Source of the DNA: Candidatus Eisenbacteria bacterium
GTDB taxonomy: Bacteria; Eisenbacteria; RBG-16-71-46; JACRLI01
Direction: 5' to 3'
Assembly: GCA_016235265.1 (NCBI GenBank)
Contig: JACRLI010000015.1
Location: 197,335-261,334 of the forward strand
DNA length: 64,000 bases
Shown here: piece by piece, positions 17,782-27,007 of the stretch
How the letters are laid out: every line of letters starts with the position of its first letter
Numbering within the stretch: the first letter of the stretch is position 1
Notes under the pieces: model-generated
What the model saw: the letters and a program-made list of their open reading frames with translations, nothing else
The model's database searches: none
What the model was told of the DNA's origin: nothing
Translations under genes and position numbers: made by a program

Positions 17782-17986
17782 ACTCGGGGCCTCGGAGGTT
17801 GACGGACGGGGGCCGGACGGGCCGCGCCTGGCGCGTGGCTCCCCCCGGCGAAAGGACGAGCCGGACGCGCGACCCTGGGGGCCGCGCGCCGGGGATTTCC
17901 AACGGTTCCCGGTCGAGGAAGATATCAAAGAAACCTCCCCGCCACAAACGCCCGGCCAGCCGCCCCGGACGCCGCGCGCCCGCGCC
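17782..17986 (-). other. 205-bp spacer between ftsW and murG
   Basis: This is one of the longest gaps in the dcw cluster. It has an unusually AT-rich patch (17917-17935) reading TTTCTTTGATATC on the minus strand, with TTTGTG 16 bp before GATATC. It could be a weak internal promoter for murG, but neither hexamer matches consensus well. No small gene was supported. Confidence 0.25.
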
Positions 17987-19150
17987 CTAGAGGGCGCGGC
18001 GAGAGATGTTGAGCAGCACCCCGACGGTGAGCAGGTTCATCACCAGCGAGGAGCCGCCGAAGCTGATGAACGGCAGGGGCAGCCCGGTGGTGGGGAACAT
18101 GCCGGTGGTCACCGCCACGTGCACCCCCGCGTACACCGCAAGTTGCAGCGACAGCCCCGCCGCCAGGTAGAATCCGAACGAATCCGCGGCCCGCAGCGCC
18201 GTGCGGAAGCCGCGCCACAGCAGCAGGGCCAGCAGCAGCAGCAGCGCCACCGAGCCCAGGAAGCCCATCTCCTCGCCCCAGATGCTGAAGATGAAGTCGG
18301 TGTGCGGGTCGGGCAGGAACAGGAACTTCTGCAGTCCGTGACCCAGCCCGCGGCCCAGCAGGCCCCCGGAGCCCAGCGCCACCAGCGATTGCCACAGCTG
18401 CCACACCTGGTCGCGCACGTCCACCGGCTTGCCGGTGACCAGCGCCAGGTAGTCGTGCAACCGCTTCATGTGATGCCCGTGGTGGCTCAGCGCGTAGAGC
18501 ATCACCGGCGGCACGCACAGCGCCATGCCCGCCAGCCAGCGCCAACTGAGACCGGCGACCAGGAGCAGCAGGAAGCCCACCCCCAGCAGCGCGGTGGCGC
18601 TGGAGAAGTTGGGCTGCAGCACGATCAGCCCCGCGGTGGCCACCAGCACGCCCATCGCGCGCAGCACGGTGCGGGTGGAGCGGGCGGCGCCTTCCTCCCG
18701 CGCCAGGATGGAGGCCATCACCATCACCGTGAGCACCTTGGCGATCTCGGTGGGCTGCAGCGACACCGCGCCGATGCGGTACCAGCGGTACGCCCCGCGC
18801 ACCTGGTGGACGTTCACCAGGTCGTCGCCCGCGTCGCCCACCCCGCCCAGCTTGCGCAGCACCGCCAGCGACACCAGCATCCCCAGGCTCACCACCCACA
18901 GCGGCAGCGCCCAGCTCTGCCAGCGCCGGTAGTCGGTGCGCGCCACCAGCACCAGCACCACCAGGCCCACCAGCGCCCGGATGCTCTGCCGGCCCAGGAA
19001 GGTGGCCGGGCCGCCGAACTGGGTGGAGCCCAGGTAGGAGCTGGACGAGTACACGGCGAGCATCCCGATCCCCAGCAGCAGCAGCGTGGTCCAGAACATC
19101 ACCGGGTCCCACCGTCCGGTGCGGGGCGCATAGAGTCGCCGCTGGGTCAT
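17987..19150 (-). CDS. ftsW: Septal peptidoglycan polymerase FtsW (SEDS family)
   Basis: Multi-pass SEDS glycosyltransferase that polymerises lipid II with FtsI at the septum. The 387 residues have about ten membrane helices and the family signatures: SLQPTEIAKV after the short loop with RWYRIG, LLQPNFSSA, SIWGEEMGFLG, and the C-terminal TTGLPLPFISFGGSS block. ATG 19150 overlaps the murD stop (ATGA at 19147-19150), implying coupling. The extracytoplasmic loop near residues 100-120 (GGVGDAGDDLVNVHQVRGAY) is longer than usual. Confidence 0.97.
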   Translation of the reverse strand: MTQRRLYAPRTGRWDPVMFWTTLLLLGIGMLAVYSSSSYLGSTQFGGPATFLGRQSIRALVGLVVLVLVARTDYRRWQSWALPLWVVSLGMLVSLAVLRKLGGVGDAGDDLVNVHQVRGAYRWYRIGAVSLQPTEIAKVLTVMVMASILAREEGAARSTRTVLRAMGVLVATAGLIVLQPNFSSATALLGVGFLLLLVAGLSWRWLAGMALCVPPVMLYALSHHGHHMKRLHDYLALVTGKPVDVRDQVWQLWQSLVALGSGGLLGRGLGHGLQKFLFLPDPHTDFIFSIWGEEMGFLGSVALLLLLALLLWRGFRTALRAADSFGFYLAAGLSLQLAVYAGVHVAVTTGMFPTTGLPLPFISFGGSSLVMNLLTVGVLLNISRRAL

Positions 19151-20529
19151 CCGTCCTTCCTCCCCGTCCTGAGCCGGGCCACGTGGGCGCGAAACTGGTC
19201 CCCGCGGTCCTCGTAGTCGCGGAACATGTCGTAGCTGGCGCAGCCCGGCGAGAGCAGCACCACCTCGCCGGGAGCCGCGCGCTTCAGCCCCTCGGCCATG
19301 GCCTCCTGCAGCGTGGCGCAGCGTACCGCGAGCGCGCCGGGATAGGCCCGCGCGATCCGCTCCGCGGCCTCGCCGATCAGCAGCAGCGTCCTTACCTTCT
19401 CCTGCACCAGCGGCGCCAGCGCCTCGAAGTCGCCGTGCTTGTCGTGCCCGCCGGCCACCAGGTGCAGCGGCGCGTCGAAGGCGCGCAGCGCCTTCTCCAT
19501 GGAGTCCACGTTGGTGGCCTTGGAGTCGTTCACGAACCGCACCCCGCCGATCTCGCCGCACGGCTCCAGCCGGTGCGGGAGTGGCGGGAAGTCCGCCAGG
19601 CCCTGCGCCAGCCGCGCGGGCTCGAACTTCCACGGCAGCGTCATGGCCAGCGCCGCGAGCGCGTTCTCGAGGTTGTGCGGCCCGGGCAGCGCCAGCTTCG
19701 CCGCTTCCGTCACCGGGGTGGCCACGCCCTCGCGGTACAGCGTGATCACGCCCGCCTCCACCCCGGCCCCGGTGCGCACCGGGCCGCGGGCGCTGAACAG
19801 CGCCAGCTCCGCGCGCAGGCCCGGCGCCAGCGCCATGGCCGCGGGGTCGCGCGCGTTGAGCACGGCCAGGTCGGACGGGCCCTGGTTCTCGAAGATGCGC
19901 GCCTTGGCGGCCACGTACTCGGCCATGGAGGCGTAGCGGTCCAGGTGGTCGGGCGTGAGGTTGAGCAGCGACGCCGAGCGGGGCCGAAAACGGTGGATGC
20001 GCTCCAACTGGAAGCTGGACACCTCGAGCACCGCGAAGGTGTCCTCCGGCAGCCGGTCGCACTCCCCGGAGAGTGCTGCGCCCACGTTGCCGGCCAGGTG
20101 CGCCTCGCGTCCCGCCGCGCGCACCAGGTGCGCCAGCCAGGTGGCCGTGGTGGTCTTGCCGTTGGTGCCGGTCACCGCCAGCACCGGGCCGCGCACGAAG
20201 CGGAACGCCACTTCCAGCTCGCTCAGCACCGGCACGCCGCGGTCCCGCGCGGCCTCCAGCAGCGGGTTGCCCGGGCCCACGCCGGGGCTCACCACCACGA
20301 AGTCCATCCCCACGAGGGCCGTGGGATCCTGGGACTCCAGCCGGCACTCCACCCCGGCGCGCTCCAGGCGCTCCGCCGCCGCCACCGCCCCGCGGGCCTT
20401 GGAGTCCAGCGCGCGCACCGCGAACCCGTGGCGTCGCAACAGCAGCGCGGCCGCGGTGCCGCTGCGCGCCAGTCCCACCACCAGGGCCGACAGCCCCGGC
20501 AGCCCCAGCGTGTCCGGCGCGTGCGTCAT
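19147..20529 (-). CDS. murD: UDP-N-acetylmuramoyl-L-alanine--D-glutamate ligase
   Basis: Cytoplasmic ligase adding D-Glu to UDP-MurNAc-L-Ala. The 460 residues have the N-terminal Rossmann domain (ALVVGLARSGTAAA), ATP loop TGTNGKTT (120-127), NLTPDHLDRY, HNLENALAA, PLPHRLEPCGEIGGVRFVNDSKATN (a long MurD signature around 300), LVAGGHDKHGDF and LLSPGCASYDMF. All catalytic blocks are intact. ATG 20529 lies 16 bp after mraY. Confidence 0.98.
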   Translation of the reverse strand: MTHAPDTLGLPGLSALVVGLARSGTAAALLLRRHGFAVRALDSKARGAVAAAERLERAGVECRLESQDPTALVGMDFVVVSPGVGPGNPLLEAARDRGVPVLSELEVAFRFVRGPVLAVTGTNGKTTTATWLAHLVRAAGREAHLAGNVGAALSGECDRLPEDTFAVLEVSSFQLERIHRFRPRSASLLNLTPDHLDRYASMAEYVAAKARIFENQGPSDLAVLNARDPAAMALAPGLRAELALFSARGPVRTGAGVEAGVITLYREGVATPVTEAAKLALPGPHNLENALAALAMTLPWKFEPARLAQGLADFPPLPHRLEPCGEIGGVRFVNDSKATNVDSMEKALRAFDAPLHLVAGGHDKHGDFEALAPLVQEKVRTLLLIGEAAERIARAYPGALAVRCATLQEAMAEGLKRAAPGEVVLLSPGCASYDMFRDYEDRGDQFRAHVARLRTGRKDG

Positions 20530-20545
20530 CCCGGTCGGTCTCCCG

Positions 20546-21634
20546 CTACTGCAGCTTGAGCGTGGTGAGCGAGAGCAGCCCCAACAGCCCGGCCGCGATC
20601 CAGAACCTCACCACCACCCGCGACTCGGGCCAGCCCAGCAGCTCGAAGTGGTGGTGGATGGGGGCCATCCTGAAGAGCCTCTTCCCGAACCACTTGAACG
20701 AGCCCACCTGGATCATCACCGACAGCGCCTCCACCACGAACAGCCCGCCCACCACCACGAAGAGCAGCTCGCGCTTGATCAGGATGGCCACGGTGGCGAG
20801 CGCCCCGCCCAGGGCCAGCGAGCCGGTGTCACCCATGAACACCTCGGCGGGGTGGCAGTTGAACCACAGGAACCCCAGCGAAGCGCCCACCAGGGCCGCG
20901 CAGAACACCGTCAGTTCCCCGGTGCCGGGCATGTAGGGGATCAGCAGGTAGTGCGAGAACTTCTCGTGGCCGGTGACGTAGCTCAGCCCGGCCAGGGCGA
21001 TCCCCGCCATCACCACCATGCCCGAGGCCAGCCCGTCCAGGCCGTCGCTCAGGTTCACGGCGTTGGAGAAGCCCGCCAGCACGATCATCACGAACGGGAT
21101 GTAGAGCAGGCCCAGTTCCACCACCGGAAAGGTCTTGAAGAACGGCACGTTGGTGCGCGTGGCGATCTCCGGGGTGACCGGCGCGAGCACCAGGATCAGG
21201 CCGATGACCAGCCCCAGCGCGCCCTGGGCCGCCAGCTTGTAGCGGCCCAGGAGACCCTTGCGCACGCCCTTCACCACGTGCAGGTAGTCGTCCACGAAGC
21301 CCAGCAGGCCCAGCCACGTGACCGCGAGCAGCGCCATCTGCACGTAGCGGTTGGTCAGGTTGCCCCACAGCAGCGTGGACACCAGGATGGCCCCCACCAG
21401 CAGCACGCCCCCCATGGTGGGCGTGCCGGCCTTCGCGTGGTGGGTCTGCGGGCCCTCGGCCCGGATGGCCTGGCCGATCTTGATCTCCCGCAGCCTGCGG
21501 ATCACGTACGGCCCGATGAGCAAGGTAAGGAGGAGCGCGGTGGCGGCGGCATAAGCCGACCGGAAGGTGATGTAGCGGAATACGTTGAAGATTGAAATCT
21601 GGGTGTGCAGAGGATAGAGGAGGTGATAGAACAT
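20546..21634 (-). CDS. mraY: Phospho-N-acetylmuramoyl-pentapeptide transferase
   Basis: Integral membrane enzyme transferring phospho-MurNAc-pentapeptide to undecaprenyl phosphate to make lipid I. The 362 residues have ten predicted helices and the catalytic blocks GTPTMGG, GFVDDYLH (Asp pair), AVNLSDGLDGLA, FMGDTGSL and MAPIHHHFELLGW. ATG 21634 (MFYHLLYPLH) is the family-like start and has AGGAGG-like purines shortly upstream. The leader encoded before it in the same frame is not conserved. A hairpin-rich 152-bp spacer separates it from murF. Confidence 0.98.
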   Translation of the reverse strand: MFYHLLYPLHTQISIFNVFRYITFRSAYAAATALLLTLLIGPYVIRRLREIKIGQAIRAEGPQTHHAKAGTPTMGGVLLVGAILVSTLLWGNLTNRYVQMALLAVTWLGLLGFVDDYLHVVKGVRKGLLGRYKLAAQGALGLVIGLILVLAPVTPEIATRTNVPFFKTFPVVELGLLYIPFVMIVLAGFSNAVNLSDGLDGLASGMVVMAGIALAGLSYVTGHEKFSHYLLIPYMPGTGELTVFCAALVGASLGFLWFNCHPAEVFMGDTGSLALGGALATVAILIKRELLFVVVGGLFVVEALSVMIQVGSFKWFGKRLFRMAPIHHHFELLGWPESRVVVRFWIAAGLLGLLSLTTLKLQ

Positions 21635-21730
21635 GGCGTCTGCCGCACCCCGCGCTCCAGGGCCCTTGCGGACCCAAGGTCCGTCCCATCCGCAGCTCAC
21701 GCGGACGGGCGCACTCCGTTGCTTCGACCG

Positions 21731-21776
21731 CCCGGCGCATCCTGCGCCGGGCCGCGTGCCGGGACCGCGTCCCGGC
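21731..21776. repeat. Two tandem hairpins in the murF-mraY spacer
   Basis: The first stem has 9-bp arms CCCGGCGCA (21731-21739) and TGCGCCGGG (21743-21751) with a TCC loop. The second has 8-bp arms GCCGGGAC (21758-21765) and GTCCCGGC (21769-21776) with a CGC loop. Both are perfect and only 6 bp apart. There is no T-tract on the minus strand, so transcript processing or stabilisation is more likely than termination. The first shares its apex with the murC-ftsQ hairpin. Confidence 0.6.
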
Positions 21777-21786
21777 GAATCTGGTT

Positions 21787-23208
21787 CTAGGCCAGGCGCG
21801 CCTTCAGCGCCTCGACCAGTGTCTCCATCCGCATGCCGCGCGAACCCTTCACCAGCAGCAGGTCGCCGCGGCGCAGCCGCTCGGGAAGGGCGCGCACCAT
21901 CGCGCCCACGTCCTCGAACGCATGGGCCTCGGCCACGCCCGCCTCACGGGCCCCGCGCGCCACGTCGGGGGCGTGCGCCCCCGCGGCCCACACCACGTCC
22001 AGCCCCGTGAGTCCCCTCCCGGCCCGTTCGTGCTCCTTCGCCGCGTCCCCACCCAGCTCCAGCATATCCCCCAGTGCCAGCATCCTGCGCCCGCGGGCCG
22101 GCGTATGCAAGAGAACTTCGACGGCCGCGGCCAGGGAATCGGGGTTGGCGTTGTAAGTGTCGTCCAGGATCTGCACCCCCCCGGCGTGTGCCAGCTCCAG
22201 GCGGCCGTGCTCCAGTCGGCGGAATCCAGCCAGCGCGGCGGCCGCCTCCGCCGCCGGCACGCCCAGCGCCCCGGCGGCGGCGATGGCCGCCAGCGCGTTG
22301 CGCACGTTGTGCAGGCCGGGAACCTGGAGCCGCACCTCCGGGCCGCCCTCCAGGCGAAACGTGGAGCCGCCCAGGCCCCGGGCAGCCACGTTCACCGCGC
22401 GCACGTCGGCCGGCGCATCCACGCCGAAGGTGCGCACCCGGCTCACGCGCCCGCGGTTGGCCGCCATCAGCGCCTCGTTGTCCGCGTTGAGCACCGCGGT
22501 GCCGCCGCGACGCTCCAGGTAGTCCACCAGCTCGCTCTTGGCCCGCGCCACGGCTTCCACGGTGCCCAGCCCCTCCAGGTGCGCGCGCCCGGCGTTGGTG
22601 ATCACGCCGGCGGTGGGCGCGGCGATCCCGCACAGGGCGGCGATCTCCCCGGGGTGGCTCATGCCCATCTCCACCACCGCCATCCGGTGCCGCGGCTCGA
22701 GCCGCAGCAGCGTCAGCGGCACCCCCAGGTGGTTGTTCAGGTTGCCCTCGCTCGCCAGCACCGGCCCCCGGGCCGCCAGCACGTGCGCCAGCATGGCCCG
22801 CACGGTGGTCTTGCCGTTGCTGCCGGTCACCGCGACCAGCGGGATATCGAAGCCGGCGCGGTGGGCGCGGGCCCACCGCTGCAGCGCCGCCTGCGGATCG
22901 TCCGCCGCCAGCAGGGCGGCGCCCGGCAGGAGGCGTTCCCGCTGCGCCTCGATCCACGCCGCCCGCACCAGCGCGGCACACGCGCCCGCGCCCAGGGCGC
23001 GGTCGGCGAAGTCGTGCCCGTCGGCGCGCTCTCCGCGCAGGGCCACGAACACCTGGCCCTTCTTCAGCCCCCGGGTGTCGATGCACGCGCCGTGCACGCG
23101 ACGGCGGCCGGCGTCGGCGGGGCGCACTCCCACGGTCTCCAGCTTCGCCCCGGCCAGCCCGGCCACGTAGGCCAGGGTGCCCGGCTGGGCGGCCCGCGCG
23201 GCCTTCAC
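21787..23208 (-). CDS. murF: UDP-MurNAc-tripeptide D-alanyl-D-alanine ligase
   Basis: Cytoplasmic ligase adding D-Ala-D-Ala to complete the UDP-MurNAc pentapeptide. The 473 residues contain CIDTRGLKKGQVFVAL (N-terminal uridine-binding domain), ATP loop TGSNGKTT (128-135), SEGNLNNHLGVPLTLL (a MurF signature), EMGMSHPGEIAALCGIAAP, and LDDTYNANPDS in the C-terminal domain. The start is GTG 23208 overlapping the murE stop (GTGA). The length is normal and all signature blocks are present. Confidence 0.98.
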   Translation of the reverse strand: MKAARAAQPGTLAYVAGLAGAKLETVGVRPADAGRRRVHGACIDTRGLKKGQVFVALRGERADGHDFADRALGAGACAALVRAAWIEAQRERLLPGAALLAADDPQAALQRWARAHRAGFDIPLVAVTGSNGKTTVRAMLAHVLAARGPVLASEGNLNNHLGVPLTLLRLEPRHRMAVVEMGMSHPGEIAALCGIAAPTAGVITNAGRAHLEGLGTVEAVARAKSELVDYLERRGGTAVLNADNEALMAANRGRVSRVRTFGVDAPADVRAVNVAARGLGGSTFRLEGGPEVRLQVPGLHNVRNALAAIAAAGALGVPAAEAAAALAGFRRLEHGRLELAHAGGVQILDDTYNANPDSLAAAVEVLLHTPARGRRMLALGDMLELGGDAAKEHERAGRGLTGLDVVWAAGAHAPDVARGAREAGVAEAHAFEDVGAMVRALPERLRRGDLLLVKGSRGMRMETLVEALKARLA

Positions 23209-24716
23209 GGCCGGTGTCCCAGGGCGGTCAGGGCCTCACGCGCCACCTGCCGGTCGTCGAAGGGATGCTTCACCGTGCCCACGATCTGGTAGTCCTCGTG
23301 CCCCTTGCCCGCGATCACCACTCCGTCGCGGGGCCGCGCCGCGGACAGCGCCCGCCCGATGGCCCGGCGGCGGTCCACGTCCATCACCCAGCGGAGGGAA
23401 TCCGCGGACAGCCCGGGGCGGATGTCCTCGAGGATCTTCGCCGGGTCCTCGGTGCGCGGGTTGTCGGAGGTCACCACGGTGAAGTCGGCCAGTCGCGTGG
23501 CCACCGCGCCCATGGGGGCGCGTTTGCCGGGATCGCGGTCGCCGCCGCAGCCGAACACGCAGATCAGCCGGCCGGCCACCGCCTCCCGGGCGGCCTGCAG
23601 CACCCGCTCGAGCGCGTCGGGGGTGTGGGCGTAGTCCACCCACACCGCGAAGGGCTGGCCGTGGCGCACCGCCTCGAGGCGGCCGGGGACGCCGCGCACC
23701 GATTCGAGGCCCCGCCGCACGGCCTCCGCCGGCACCCCGGTCTGCAGCGCCAGCGAGGCGGCGGTGAGCGCGTTGCTCACGTTGTACGGCCCCGCCAGCT
23801 TCAGCTCCACGGCGAATTCACCGCCGGGCCAGCGCAGAGAGAAGGCCGAACCGTCCGGGCCCAGCGTCTCGCGGAGCGCCGAAACGTCGGCGGCGGCGGC
23901 GGGCAGACGCGAGAAGGTCCACGTCGGGGCGGTCTTCGCGCGGGCGGCGAAACGCGCGCCTTCGGGATCGTCCAGGTTCAGCGAGGCGGCCCGCGGCTTG
24001 CGCCACGGCTCGGCCTCCCACGGCTCGAACAGTCGCATCTTGGATTCCCGGTAGTCCCCGAAGTCCGGGTGAAAATCCAGGTGGTCGCGCGTCAGGTTGG
24101 TGAACGCGACCGCGTCGAAGGGCAGCCCGTAGGTCCGGCGCAGCTTCAGCGCGTGCGAGGAGACCTCCATCACCACGGCGTCGCAGCGCTGGCGCCGCGC
24201 CTCCGCCAGCAGGGCCCACAGCTCGGGCGCCTCGGGCGTGGTGTGCGGCGCCTCCTGCGCCCCTTCCGGGAAGTGGTACCCGGTGGTGCCCAGCACCGCC
24301 GGTCGCCCGCCCGCCGCCTCGAGCACCGAGCGCAGCAGGAAGGTGGTGGTGGTCTTGCCGTTGGTGCCGGTCACGCCGTAGGCCCGCAGCCCGTCCGCCG
24401 GTTGCCCGTGCCAGGCCTGGGCCAGTTGCGCCAGGGCCCGGCGCGAGTCACCGGCCACGACCTGGGGCGCGGCCACGTCCCCGGCGGCCGCCTCCACCAC
24501 CGCCGCCACCGCGCCCGCGCGCACCGCGTCGGCCACAAAGCGGTGCCCGTCCACCGAGAACCCGCGCACCGCCACGAACAACATCCCCGGCCGCACCGCG
24601 CGCGAGTCACAGGTGAGCCCGGTCACTCCCGCCTGCGCCAGCCCCGCGGGAGCGGACAGCCCCGCGGCGCGCAGCAACTCGCCCAGCGCCCGCGGCGCGT
24701 CCTCAGCGGGCGGCAT
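23205..24716 (-). CDS. murE: UDP-MurNAc-L-Ala-D-Glu--meso-diaminopimelate ligase
   Basis: Cytoplasmic ligase adding the third peptide residue. The 503 residues contain TCDSRAVRPGMLFVAV, ATP loop TGTNGKTT (116-123), TTGYHFP, EVSSHAL, NLTRDHLDFH, and C-terminal DYAHTPDALERVL. The specificity motif DNPR (418-421) is the form that selects meso-diaminopimelate rather than lysine, predicting an A1-gamma type peptidoglycan. ATG 24716 overlaps the ftsI end by 14 bp. Longer open sequence upstream lies inside ftsI and is not part of the protein. Confidence 0.98.
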   Translation of the reverse strand: MPPAEDAPRALGELLRAAGLSAPAGLAQAGVTGLTCDSRAVRPGMLFVAVRGFSVDGHRFVADAVRAGAVAAVVEAAAGDVAAPQVVAGDSRRALAQLAQAWHGQPADGLRAYGVTGTNGKTTTTFLLRSVLEAAGGRPAVLGTTGYHFPEGAQEAPHTTPEAPELWALLAEARRQRCDAVVMEVSSHALKLRRTYGLPFDAVAFTNLTRDHLDFHPDFGDYRESKMRLFEPWEAEPWRKPRAASLNLDDPEGARFAARAKTAPTWTFSRLPAAAADVSALRETLGPDGSAFSLRWPGGEFAVELKLAGPYNVSNALTAASLALQTGVPAEAVRRGLESVRGVPGRLEAVRHGQPFAVWVDYAHTPDALERVLQAAREAVAGRLICVFGCGGDRDPGKRAPMGAVATRLADFTVVTSDNPRTEDPAKILEDIRPGLSADSLRWVMDVDRRRAIGRALSAARPRDGVVIAGKGHEDYQIVGTVKHPFDDRQVAREALTALGHRP

Positions 24717-27003
24717 CGGCGTACAGCGTGACGACCAGGCCCGCGCGCGCGGGCGAACCCGGCGCGGGCTCCTGCCGCGTGACGCGTCCCCCCCCCACCA
24801 CGCGCGCGCCCATGGCCGCCTCGCGCAGCGTCCCCAGCGCCTCGCGCAGCGGCATGCCCACCACCGAGGGCACCCCCGAAGCGCGGGCCGCCGAGCCCTC
24901 GGTCCACAGCCGCACCACCCCGCCGCGCGCCAGCCAGCTCTCGGGCGGAGGCTCCATGCGCAGCACGCGGCTGCCCGGGCCCACCACCGTGGCCACCAGG
25001 CCCGCCGCGGAAACACGCTCCACCGCGGCGCGGCGCACCGCGCCGCGCACGTCGGGCACGGCCACCCTGCCGGCCGCGGCCAAAGCACCCCGCGACTCCG
25101 GCGTGATGACCTCCAGCGGGGGCGACACCGGGCCGGTGCCGCTGCGCGCCAGCGCCTCCATCACGTCGCGGAACACCGGGGCGGCCACCAGGCCGCCGTA
25201 GTGCTGCCCCTGGGGCTCGTCCACCATGGTCAGCATCAGCAGGCGCGGCTTGTCCACCGGCATGAAGCCGACGAACAGCGACATGTACTTCCCGCCGCCG
25301 TAGCCGCCGCGGCCGGGCGCGGCCTTCTGCGCGGTGCCGGTCTTGCCCGCGGCGGGCGCCCAGCCCAGGCGCGCGGCGGACGCGGTCCCGCTGTCCACCA
25401 CCGCCTGCAGCATGGGACGCAGCGTGGCGGCGGTGGCCTCCGACATCACCCGGCGCACCACCTCGGGCCGGAAGCGCTTCACCAGCCGGTTGTTCCCATC
25501 GTACATGGCGCGCACCACGTGCGGGCGCATCAGCAGGCCGCCGTTGGCCACCGCGGCGTAGGCCGAGGCCAGCTGCATCATGGTCACGGACACGCCCTGG
25601 CCGAAGCAGATGGTGGCCAGCTGGCGCTCCTGTCCGGGCCCCGGCTTGGCCAGGGAGCCGGGCGCCTCGCCCGGCAGGTCCACACCCGAGATGGCGCCGA
25701 AGCCCATGCGGCGCGCGAACTCCACCATGCGGTCGGGGCCCAGGCGCAGGCCCAGCTTGCCCGCCCCGATGTTGCTGCTCTTCATCAGCGCGTACCAGGC
25801 GGGCACGGTGAAGAAATGATCGTGGCGGTCGTCGTGGATGGGCTTGCCACTGCCCAGCGACCAGGTTCCGCCCTCGCAGTTGATCGGCGTGTCGGGGGTG
25901 ATCAGGCGATCTTCGAGCGCGGCGGCGAAGACCACCATCTTGAACGTGCTGCCCGGTTCGAACATGTCGGTCACGGCGCGGTTGGGAACCGGCACCGGAC
26001 GGCCGTCGGAGCCGAAGGCCTCGTTGGCCATGGCCAGGATCTCACCGGTGGCGGGGTCGAGGAGCACCACCGAACCGCCGCGCGCGCGGTGCTCGCGAAT
26101 GGCCGCGTGCAGCCGCTCCTCCACCAGCGCCTGGTAGTTGGCGCTGATGGTCAGCTCCAGCGTGTAGCCGGGCACCGGGGCGCGCATGCCGCGCTCCGGC
26201 ACGCGGTGCTCCACCCAGCGGCCGTCCCGGAAGGTGGTCACCCAGCCGGGGGTGCCGCGCAGCAGGTCGTCGAGGTGTTTCTCCACCCCGCCCAGGGGCC
26301 GGCCGTCGATGTCGGTGGAGCCCACGATCTCCTTGGCCAGCGTGCCCATCGGGCGCATGCGGCGGACCTCGGGCTCCAGCGTCACACCGGGAGGCAGCGC
26401 GCCGCCGTGCACCCACACGCTCTCGCGGTCGGCCTCCATCTGGCGCTCGAGGTACAGGAAGGAGGGGCGCTGGCGCAGGCGCTGCTCGAGAGCCTCGGGG
26501 CTGCTGCCCAGCCGGCCGGCCAGGGCGTGCGCGGCCAGCGCCACCAGGCTGTCGGCCGGGCGCCCGGCGTAGCGGGCGGCCAGGGCGGGCGGCAGCGGCG
26601 GCACTCCGGGCCGGGACGCGGCCCCGGGCAGCGTCGCGACGGCCCTGCCTCTGGCTTTCAGCGCGGCCCGGGCAGCGGAACGGGCGCGGGCCTGGGCCCG
26701 GGCCGCAGCGCGGGCTTCCTGCGCCGCGGCGGCGGGCATGGCCCGGGTCCGCACCACCACGGAGCGGCTCATCACGTTGTGGGCGAGGATGCGGTGGTCG
26801 CGGTCCAGGATGGCGCCGCGCTCGGCGGGCAGCTCCACGCGGCCCCAGTGCTCGCGATCCGCGTAGCGCAGGTAGGTCTCGTGGTCGAGGATCTGGAGCT
26901 TGAACAGACGCGCGGCGAGCAGGCCCCAGAAGATGATTCCGACAAGAAGCACCAGCTGGAGCCGCCGACGGGGCGGGTGGGCGGAGGCGGCGCCGGGGGT
27001 CAT
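24703..27003 (-). CDS. ftsI: Septal transpeptidase FtsI/PBP with two PASTA domains
   Basis: Bitopic class B penicillin-binding protein that crosslinks septal peptidoglycan with FtsW. The 766 residues have a membrane helix (about 15-33), the pedestal domain from RGAILDRDHRILA (62-75), and the transpeptidase with SxxK STFK (352-355), SxN SSN (409-411) and KTGT (554-557), all intact. Two PASTA repeats follow (about 646-704 and 710-763), suggesting binding of muropeptide or the cell wall. An Ala/Arg-rich low-complexity insertion (about 88-145) interrupts the pedestal. ATG 27003 lies 4 bp after ftsL. Confidence 0.96.
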   Translation of the reverse strand: MTPGAASAHPPRRRLQLVLLVGIIFWGLLAARLFKLQILDHETYLRYADREHWGRVELPAERGAILDRDHRILAHNVMSRSVVVRTRAMPAAAAQEARAAARAQARARSAARAALKARGRAVATLPGAASRPGVPPLPPALAARYAGRPADSLVALAAHALAGRLGSSPEALEQRLRQRPSFLYLERQMEADRESVWVHGGALPPGVTLEPEVRRMRPMGTLAKEIVGSTDIDGRPLGGVEKHLDDLLRGTPGWVTTFRDGRWVEHRVPERGMRAPVPGYTLELTISANYQALVEERLHAAIREHRARGGSVVLLDPATGEILAMANEAFGSDGRPVPVPNRAVTDMFEPGSTFKMVVFAAALEDRLITPDTPINCEGGTWSLGSGKPIHDDRHDHFFTVPAWYALMKSSNIGAGKLGLRLGPDRMVEFARRMGFGAISGVDLPGEAPGSLAKPGPGQERQLATICFGQGVSVTMMQLASAYAAVANGGLLMRPHVVRAMYDGNNRLVKRFRPEVVRRVMSEATAATLRPMLQAVVDSGTASAARLGWAPAAGKTGTAQKAAPGRGGYGGGKYMSLFVGFMPVDKPRLLMLTMVDEPQGQHYGGLVAAPVFRDVMEALARSGTGPVSPPLEVITPESRGALAAAGRVAVPDVRGAVRRAAVERVSAAGLVATVVGPGSRVLRMEPPPESWLARGGVVRLWTEGSAARASGVPSVVGMPLREALGTLREAAMGARVVGGGRVTRQEPAPGSPARAGLVVTLYADAAR

Positions 27004-27007
27004 CGGA

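Noticed and set aside
17987..20347. Single long fusion of MurD-region sequence with FtsW
   Set aside because: The N-terminal half is an off-frame read of murD. FtsW starts at ATG 19150 with an ATGA overlap.
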